Shown: one piece after another, positions 57,616 to 64,000 of the stretch
How the letters are laid out: every line of letters starts with the position of its first letter
Numbering within the stretch: the stretch's first letter is position 1
Assembly (NCBI RefSeq): GCF_019175285.1
Contig: NC_056527.1
Coordinates: forward strand, 14,634,963-14,698,962
DNA: 64,000 nt
Source of the DNA: Sceloporus undulatus
Lineage: Eukaryota; Chordata; Lepidosauria; Squamata; Phrynosomatidae
Reading direction: 5' to 3'
Made by a program: the position numbers and the translations under genes
The notes under the pieces: model-generated
Databases searched by the model: none
What the model was told of the DNA's origin: nothing
The model's input: the letters and a program-made list of their open reading frames with translations, nothing else

Positions 57616-57773
57616 TTAATATGCTTGTTTTGAATTGTGCTGTCCACGGCAAAATCGAAGATCTCCTATAGGAAATGTCCTTAAGCAGATGATAAGCAGA
57701 GACACTTGTGGCTGGCATGGCAAATGAGTGTTAACAACTGATATAGTTTTGCCTTTCACAGGCTCACCCTTAC

Positions 57774-57952
57774 CTTTCCATAAAGCTTTGCCCATCGTGT
57801 GTAAAACATGTGTTTGCAGAGTCGTGAAGAACTCCCGCAGTTTCTTTTTCCTGTCGTTGCATTAATGAACTCCAGGTCTGAGGCTCCCACTATCCAATTC
57901 ACACTGAAACTGGGTGATTTCCCTGTCTGCTGTATCTCAGCATTACTCACTC
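57774..57952 (-). CDS. ADARB2: ADARB2 (ADAR3), second-from-last coding exon
   Basis: On the - strand, acceptor CTCCTGACAG and donor GTAAGGG frame a 179-nt exon starting with the last two bases of a split Gly codon. It encodes [40 protein letters not shown] and [19 protein letters not shown]. The SVNW, INATTGK and SRLCKH motifs are hallmarks of the ADAR deaminase domain; the Lys of LCKH matches an inositol-hexakisphosphate contact in ADAR2. The text agrees with vertebrate ADARB2 rather than ADARB1. The next exon upstream lies beyond 64000. Confidence 0.96.
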
Positions 57953-58853
57953 CTGTCAGAGGGGAGTCAGAAAACATCACAGCATTAAAGATTAATAGCT
58001 CCTATCTCCTGGGAAAACGGAAAAGGAACTTTTATTTTTCTGGGAAACAAAATTTTTTTTCACACATGCATAAATAAACTATTTTCATAAGAACAGTCCT
58101 GCAGATTGGACCAAAGGCCTATCTAATCCATCTTTCTGTACACAGTGGCCAGATGCCTATGGGAACCCACAAGCAGGACACGAGAGAAACTGCACCTCCC
58201 ATTTTGTGCTCCCCAGCAAATCATATACAGAGGACTACTGCTTCTCTGTGCAACATTTGCCTCTTTCTGTCATTTGGCTAGGTTCATACTTAATATGATT
58301 ATTTTTGGTATGATCTACCTAATGCTGTAGAGTGGAATTATGATTGATATTTTATATGCATACTATGAGCCCATACTTACAAGTTTTTGGCAAGAATAAA
58401 AAATAAAAATAAATAGAAAAAAATGCTCTTAAAAGAGCCCTTGAGGAAAGAGAATCTTCCAGTGAGCACAGTTTTTATCTGCCAGCCCAAAATCAGTCTA
58501 TTTGTGTCAGAGGCCCATCAGCTCTACAGTGCAATGTAGATCAGGTGTGGGCAAATGTAGTGCCAGAATTCAGACTAGCCCTAGAGTAGCCAATGGTGAG
58601 AAATTATGGCACTTGAAATCTAACACAAAAGAAACACAGGAGGGTCTTGAAAAGAAAACTATACTGAACAAACCAGGGAAAACCATGCAAGGTACTAAAT
58701 ATAGCAGACAAGACTTGAAATTGTGATAGAGACAATTCTCTGTGAAGCTGATTTGTTCATTATTCCAGTACTACAGCTTGACACCTGAGGAAGTGCAATA
58801 GTGTTTACTCTAGGATACAAGACTTGAAGTTGTGATAGAGACAATTCTATTCA
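57953..58853 (-). other. ADARB2: ADARB2 intron, proximal part
   Basis: Intron sequence with no recognised repeat apart from two 32-base direct repeats at 58708-58739 and 58817-58848 (one mismatch). The intron continues to the end of the window. Confidence 0.7.
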
Positions 58854-59265
58854 TAGAAGATTATCGCACCGGGGTTAAAACGTTCCCCGGTGCATTCTAA
58901 CATGCATGCGCGGGGGTGCGCATGGAGCGTGATGGGAACCCGATGGGGCCCAGAACGCTAGTTTACTGCACACAGGAATGCCGCCGCCGGCGAGTGTTCC
59001 CATCGCGTTCCCATCGCGTTCCCATTAAGTTCCAGGGGACGCCATTTCTGGGAACTGTTTCAAAGTGTTCCCAGAAATGGCGTCTTCTGGAACTCGATGG
59101 GAACGCGATGGGAAAACTTGGCGGCAGCGGCGGCATTCCTGTGTGCAGTAAACTAATGTTCTGGGCCCCATCGGGTTCCCATCACACTCCGTGCATGCCC
59201 TCGCGCGTGCACGTTAGAACACACCGGGGAACGTTTTAACCCCGGTGTGATAATCTTGATAGACT
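58854..59265. mobile_element. CpG-rich foldback element, arms about 195 bases
   Basis: The element is almost one long hairpin. The left arm has GATTATCGCACCGGGGTTAA, GATGGGAACCCGATGGGGCC, and TTCCCATCGCGTTCCCAT twice in tandem; the right arm has the complements and ends ACCCCGGTGTGATAATCTTG. Centre near 59059-59069. A possible 8-bp target duplication is TCTATTCA before and TCTATTTA after (7/8). No coding; the frames here only mirror the palindrome. Confidence 0.85.
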
Positions 59266-59585
59266 TCTATTTAAGACTTTAACAGTTCAGTCAAGTACTG
59301 GTATTGTATATACTATTTGCCAGTAAAGTCAGTTTTGCAAAACACTATTTTGTGATTATAGATAATTGTTACTTTCTCGATTTTATTGGTTTGTGCAATT
59401 TTAGTTCATTATATTATTATTAGTTAGTTTCTGTATGTTTTTTAATTACTTTTTTCTTCACTTCTTGTATTATATTTACTACTTTGTATGGTTTATTTTA
59501 CCAGTTTGTTAGGTATAGTTGAAATCTATCATCATCTGGAGAGCCAACAGATGGCAGTGATAGGCCACAGCTAAATGCAGACTCA

Positions 59586-59800
59586 GGCTGCATCCACACT
59601 GCAGAACTACTCCAGTTTGATACCACTTTCACTGTCATGACTAAATGTGATGGAATTCTGGGATTTGTTGAGTGGCACTACAATTGACAGAGAAAGCTAA
59701 ATGTCTCATAAAACTACAATTCCCTGAATTCCATAGCATTGATCTATGGCAGTTAAAGTGGTGTCAAACTGGATTGTTTCTGCAGCGCGCATGCAGCCCC
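59586..59800. mobile_element. Palindromic MITE, type A
   Basis: CTGCATCCACACTGCAGAAC and GATGGAATTCTGGGATTTGT on the left; CTACAATTCCCTGAATTCCA and TGGATTGTTTCTGCAGCGCG then CATGCAGCCCC on the right. Full length. Confidence 0.88.
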
Positions 59801-61583
59801 AGTTGATTAGAGGTGATGAAACATTACACACAGTCCCCTCAGTCAGAGCAAAATGTAGAAATGACCTAGTAAAACACATTGCAGGAGGGATGCTTGTTAA
59901 AGACCCCTGGTATTCCTTGGCTTCCTGTCATAAGTAACATCAATTTGTCTGGCAAAGTGCTACTACCCTAAATGACTGTGTACAGATGAGTTTGGATGAA
60001 AATATAATTGAGTTATCATCTCACGCAGGATCTGTAATCACATTTATGTCACATTAATAGCAACTCCAATTCTTTTGGCAAGATAACTGATCAGTTTGTA
60101 TCTTTTTTTTTTTTTTTAAAAAGCACTACTGAAGATATGTAATATAAATGTGTATGCTGCTGAGACTGTTGTGCTATTTAAATCCTTCCATCTCCAGCCT
60201 GATGCAAGCAGATCTGAATGTATGGCTTGACACTAATGCGCCAGTCTCTGTCAAGCTATCACCCAAAAGCTTAATGGATGGAGTGCCAAAATATGACAGC
60301 ATATGCTCAGATAAGGCCTGACTGGGATAAAGCCACAGGTAACAGAGCAAACACAGATGCAGCAAACCTAATGACCAGAGGAAAGGAAAACATTCAGTCA
60401 AATTAACAGCTTTGCATACATGCATTGCCAATGAACCCAGAAAATAAAATCAAATTACATACAGATCCCTGACTTACTAGCAACAGGTAATTGTTTCTGA
60501 TGGAAAATAACAAATCACAGAATTCGTGGAAGCTAAATTGTGGGGGTCAGTAAATATAGTTGATGATTAAGAAATTGGATCCTTACATGTTGTGTGTGGA
60601 CAACATATCTGATTCTTCATTTTTCAAATAACCCTCTTTTCAGTGGAACAGAGATGTAGGGAATTTGGAGAAGTTAGCATAGCTCCATGCCATAGTGAAA
60701 CATTAAATCTCTGTGTTGTAGTAACCACCTTTACTAATTCCTTTTATGTGGAGAAACATTGGCCATGAATCTGTGAGACATTTGCAGGACAATGAGGATC
60801 CATTTCAATGTTCTTTTGGGTCCTCAATGTATGGAGCTATTTGGAGAAGTTACTGTCCCTATGCTTGGGTCACTCATATGCTACATGGAAATCATAATAA
60901 CCCTTAAAATCCATCTCCTTCTCCTCTGTACATGTAATTCGCTTCATCCCCAAATAACATAGTCCTCTACCACAAATCTGACCAACGGCACAGGGCAACA
61001 GAGGTAAGCATAAGCATGTGTGTCTTCTTGAAATTTTAAACTATCCCAAGTATTTTTTGGTGTTTGTTTTCCCTTGTGGAATTAGTATTGTTGGGCATGA
61101 GTCAAACCTTTCATCTGAAAGAGGCTGCAATTCTACCTAAGCCCATTAAAATAAAGTTGGTGCCATTTGAACTGACTGTGGAAGATAATCTTATGTATCT
61201 TGTTCAGAAGGAAGTATGATGCATACTAAAGATCCCAGAAGGGAGAGGTGGGATATAAAAAATATTATTATTTATTATTGTGCTCCACAGTCCAGCTTTT
61301 AGGTTGTCGTGATGACAAAGTGGATGACAAATGTGATTTCCTGGGAATGTTTCAAACTTCAAATGGGAGTTTCTGACATGTGTACATGTCCTGGCTATTG
61401 AAATTAATGGTCAAACGAGATTGTATGAACTGGAAGAGAACTCTTTTCATTGGGCTGTGGATCATGTTGCAAACCATTCCAACATTACAAAATACTGAAG
61501 TAACTAAATATCATGAGAACAACTGCAGAGTGTTTTTGCACAAGCCTTTCAAAAAGCCTTTGAATTTCTCATGAACTACTCAT
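59801..61583. other. Non-coding stretch (ADARB2 intron)
   Basis: No exon, RNA gene or clear repeat recognised apart from a T run near 60.11 kb. Confidence 0.4.
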
Positions 61584-61591
61584 TGTTACTA

Positions 61592-61941
61592 TAGAACTTA
61601 TCACACTGGAGGAAAGGGCCCAAATCCTGTGGATAAATGGGGTTTAAATCTGGGAATATTCTGCAAAAGCGGGATTCTTTTCATATGACGTCCGTCTAAT
61701 TGAGCATTAACACGACACTAACCCATGCAGACAGTTTCAAGCCACTTTTTACTTTCGGTAAATTCCCCAAAGTAAAAAGTAGAATGTTTTTGCCCACTTT
61801 CTCCATGGGTTAATGTTGTGTTAATGCTCAATTAGCCAAATGTGTCTGAAAACAATCCTGCATTTATGGGATAGTCCTGGGATTTAAATCCTGTTTATCC
61901 ACGGGATTTGGGCTCTTTGCCTCCCATGTGATAAGGTCCTA
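61592..61941. mobile_element. hAT-like foldback element with 8-bp target duplication
   Basis: The start TAGAACTTATCACACTGG and the reverse-complemented end TAGGACCTTATCACATGG are inverted repeats. TGTTACTA lies directly before (61584-61591) and directly after (61942-61949). Inside, AGGAAAGGGCCCAAATCCTG faces CGGGATTTGGGCTCTTTGCC, and CACTTTTTACTTTCGGTAAA faces its near-complement at the centre. An 8-bp duplication fits hAT. No transposase. Confidence 0.88.
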
Positions 61942-61949
61942 TGTTACTA

Positions 61950-62040
61950 TCAGGGCTGTAGTTCAGTGGTAGATCACATGAAAGTAAAAGGTCTGGGTTC
62001 AATCCCCAGTGTCTCCAGCCAGAACAAGAATTCAGGTGGC
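61950..62040 (+). mobile_element. tRNA-derived SINE fragment (third family)
   Basis: GGGCTGTAGTTCAGTGGTAG (box A) and GGTCTGGGTTCAATCCCCAG (box B) at SINE spacing, then TGTCTCCAGCCAG and AGGTGGCAGGGATGG. It begins right next to the right target duplication of the foldback element. It has no intact cloverleaf and is not a tRNA gene. Confidence 0.7.
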
Positions 62041-64000
62041 AGGGATGGAAAAGGTGCCGGCACAAGCAACCCTGTATTGGGTTCTCCACTCCCTCCCTAT
62101 CGTGTTTCAGGCTTAGCACACTTTCCCTTCTCATGACCTCATTGCACAGCTCATGCCAGAAGAAATCAATGATCTGAAGAATGAGCAGGGACACAATAGA
62201 ATAATGCTATGGCATGGGAAATGGGAAGAACCCCAAATAGGGCTTTGATCTTCAGCCTTAGCTCTGTTTTGACTTTTGACTGTCATGTCTCGTTCTGCTC
62301 TAAGTCTCCTAAGCAAAAGCACACTGTCCCTTTGGTATGTGGACAAAGATGCCATCTCCAGCAAATTCACGGTCTTCCACTTCCCAATGGCTTCCCATTT
62401 TGCTCAATATCACTCTTTCCCAATAACCTTGTCTAGCCCTGAAAGTGAATGTGTTTAAGCACATCACTGAATGGGGAATAGGTTTAAATCTGTTCTTAAG
62501 CAAACTTTATGAACCGAGGCTCTAGTTTGGTTTTCACACTTATAAAGTGCTTTAAGGTCTCTGGATGAGATGTGATATACATATACAATTGCCAGGCTTA
62601 ATGGAAAGATCGCTTTATTGGATAATGATTGCTTCCAACCATATAGCCTTTCTGGTCAGCTAAAGATGTGTTTAATGATGTTTAATGATGCAAGCCATTT
62701 TTAAAAAAGTTTATTAGGACTCAGGCAGAAGCTAAGCCTCCATAAGTTCATATGCTCAAATAGTGCTGTGTGGTGAACCATTTGTGTTATCAGCTCCCTT
62801 ATAAAGACTGGACACTTGGACTGTCATCACAGAATGGTTGTCTGGCAAGGTAAACATGAACTGAACTGTACAAGGAGATGACAACAGAGATGGCTTATTC
62901 TGTGATAATGGAACCACATGGTTGTATCTCAGGTCATCTGTGATGGTTTCTTGAAGGTATGAATCAAAATGTTTTACTACCTTATGACAACAACAACAAA
63001 GTTATATTAAGAACAAATATATTTTAGGCCTCTTTAAGGTATTTTATTTCTTTCAGATATGGTTGTCCACCAAAGTATCAAATGTGGGAAGAACGTCTCA
63101 CAAAATGTGAAGGGAAATCCTTTCTCATTGTTTTGAGGGTCTCAGTGGAAAGATATGAGCTATTAGAATATCTTGAAGGATTGGGACAATGGTTATACAC
63201 ACATACTATAAAAACAGAACCACACAAAATTAAAAATAAGTATTAAACATAGACCATGATACTATTGAACATAAATTTTAAAAACATTGAAAAAATGATA
63301 GAACAATTTATCACAAAAGTGTATATCAGTGAAAACAATACATATGACAATATGTGATTTATGTTCCAATGATATGCTATCTTCCCATTATTTGTGAGTG
63401 AGAATATTATTCATGGTTTGGTGTTATTTTGTATTCCAACTATACTTTACCTTTGAATTTTATATAATTATGCTAACAGCAGTATATTACTGGGTTATTT
63501 TAATATGGTATTGATTCATAGACAAACTCAATTTTTTAGTAATCCATTATGCTGAATATCTTCCTTTGAACCTTTTATAATATTTATAATGGCTGGGATC
63601 CTGTTCAGTATTTAGAATGCTATAACCCAGATTTACAAGATTGTAAATACTGTAATTCACACTTATAGTCATGGCACTATTGCCACGATTGCAAATGCCC
63701 CCTAAAACCAACTGGAGAAACCAGGCAGGTGCACCAACTGAAATAGTTCTGAGGTGCTAGAGAGTGGGGTGCTGAATGACAAAACATCCAGGCCCCTCCA
63801 GCCATCCAGGTGGGAAAAGCAGATGCACCATGCTTCATTGGCAGGAGGGGGCTGGATTGTTCAGCACACTGCTCTCCATTGCCTCTGAGCACCTTTGAGT
63901 GGTGTGGATGCCTGGTGTCTAACATGGGTTTTATGGGTTTGGATCATGTAAGGGTTGCCATAATTGTCCACTTTTACCAGGGACAAAATGTGGAACAAAT
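62041..64000. other. Non-coding stretch (ADARB2 intron)
   Basis: No exon, RNA gene or clear repeat recognised. Short overlapping frames at 62.1-62.5 kb on both strands lack supporting features. Confidence 0.4.

Larger units (their letters stand above)
52815..57773 (-). other. ADARB2: ADARB2 last intron
   Basis: A 4.96-kb GT-AG intron. It holds a 72-base foldback at 53204-53359, a type B MITE near 54.11-54.18 kb, a Sauria-type SINE at 54.49-54.82 kb and a LINE 3' end at 56.32-56.88 kb. No exon was seen within it. Confidence 0.9.

Noticed and set aside
58916-59239. 107-codon frame
   Set aside because: It runs through both arms of a palindromic element; the peptide halves mirror the hairpin.
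61950-62015. tRNA gene
   Set aside because: Box A and box B words are present, but the spacing and the lost pairing of stems fit a tRNA-derived SINE; sequence continues as SINE body.

Overview
This is a stretch of vertebrate nuclear DNA, most likely from a squamate reptile and probably an iguanian lizard. The evidence is spliced host exons with GT-AG borders and a dense load of squamate-type repeats: Sauria-type SINEs, many tRNA-derived SINEs with an (ACA)n tail, L2/CR1-group LINEs with (AAT)n tails, CR1 3' ends, and many hAT-like and foldback DNA elements. Species was inferred only from repeat families.

Only two host genes are visible. At the left, on the + strand, are the last three coding exons of WDR37 (4850-4984, 6716-6830, 8367-8498), ending in the stop codon at 8496-8498, followed by its presumed 3' UTR. 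At the right, on the - strand, are the last two coding exons of ADARB2 (57952-57774 and 52814-52638), the C-terminus of the ADAR3 deaminase-like domain. The two genes converge tail to tail, as WDR37 and ADARB2 do on human chromosome 10p15.3. About 44 kb of non-coding DNA lies between the two stop codons. No other host gene, RNA gene, CRISPR or prokaryotic feature is supported.

Layout. 1-4.8 kb: Sauria-type SINE, CR1 scrap, a 5'-truncated L2/CR1-group LINE with a 550-residue open frame, and a (CTT)n LINE tail. 4.8-8.5 kb: WDR37 exons, with a DNA element and a LINE tail in the introns. 8.5-11.7 kb: WDR37 3' flank with a perfect 82-bp inverted repeat and the source of a duplicated segment. 13-24 kb: SINE-rich. 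24.8-29.6 kb: the most layered part, with a 2-kb hAT-like element full of tandem arrays inside a small palindromic element, then a segment copied from 11.3-11.7 kb and bounded by 36-bp direct repeats, itself split by a 1.3-kb DNA element, then a candidate solo LTR. 35.6-38.2 kb: a minisatellite and a degraded second LINE type interrupted by another LINE 3' end. 39-47 kb: SINEs, pogo/Tigger-like elements and a second L2/CR1-group LINE. 47.3-47.8 kb: a GC-rich element built almost entirely of consecutive hairpins. 52.6-58 kb: ADARB2 exons. 58.8-62 kb: two foldback elements with related ends.

I found no gene system that looks new. The best leads are structural: the perfect hairpin behind WDR37, the 397-bp duplication with a 36-bp target duplication, the hairpin-train element, and the composite hAT whose arrays resemble pieces of resident SINEs and MITEs. 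All repeat family names are from recognition, not from a database search.
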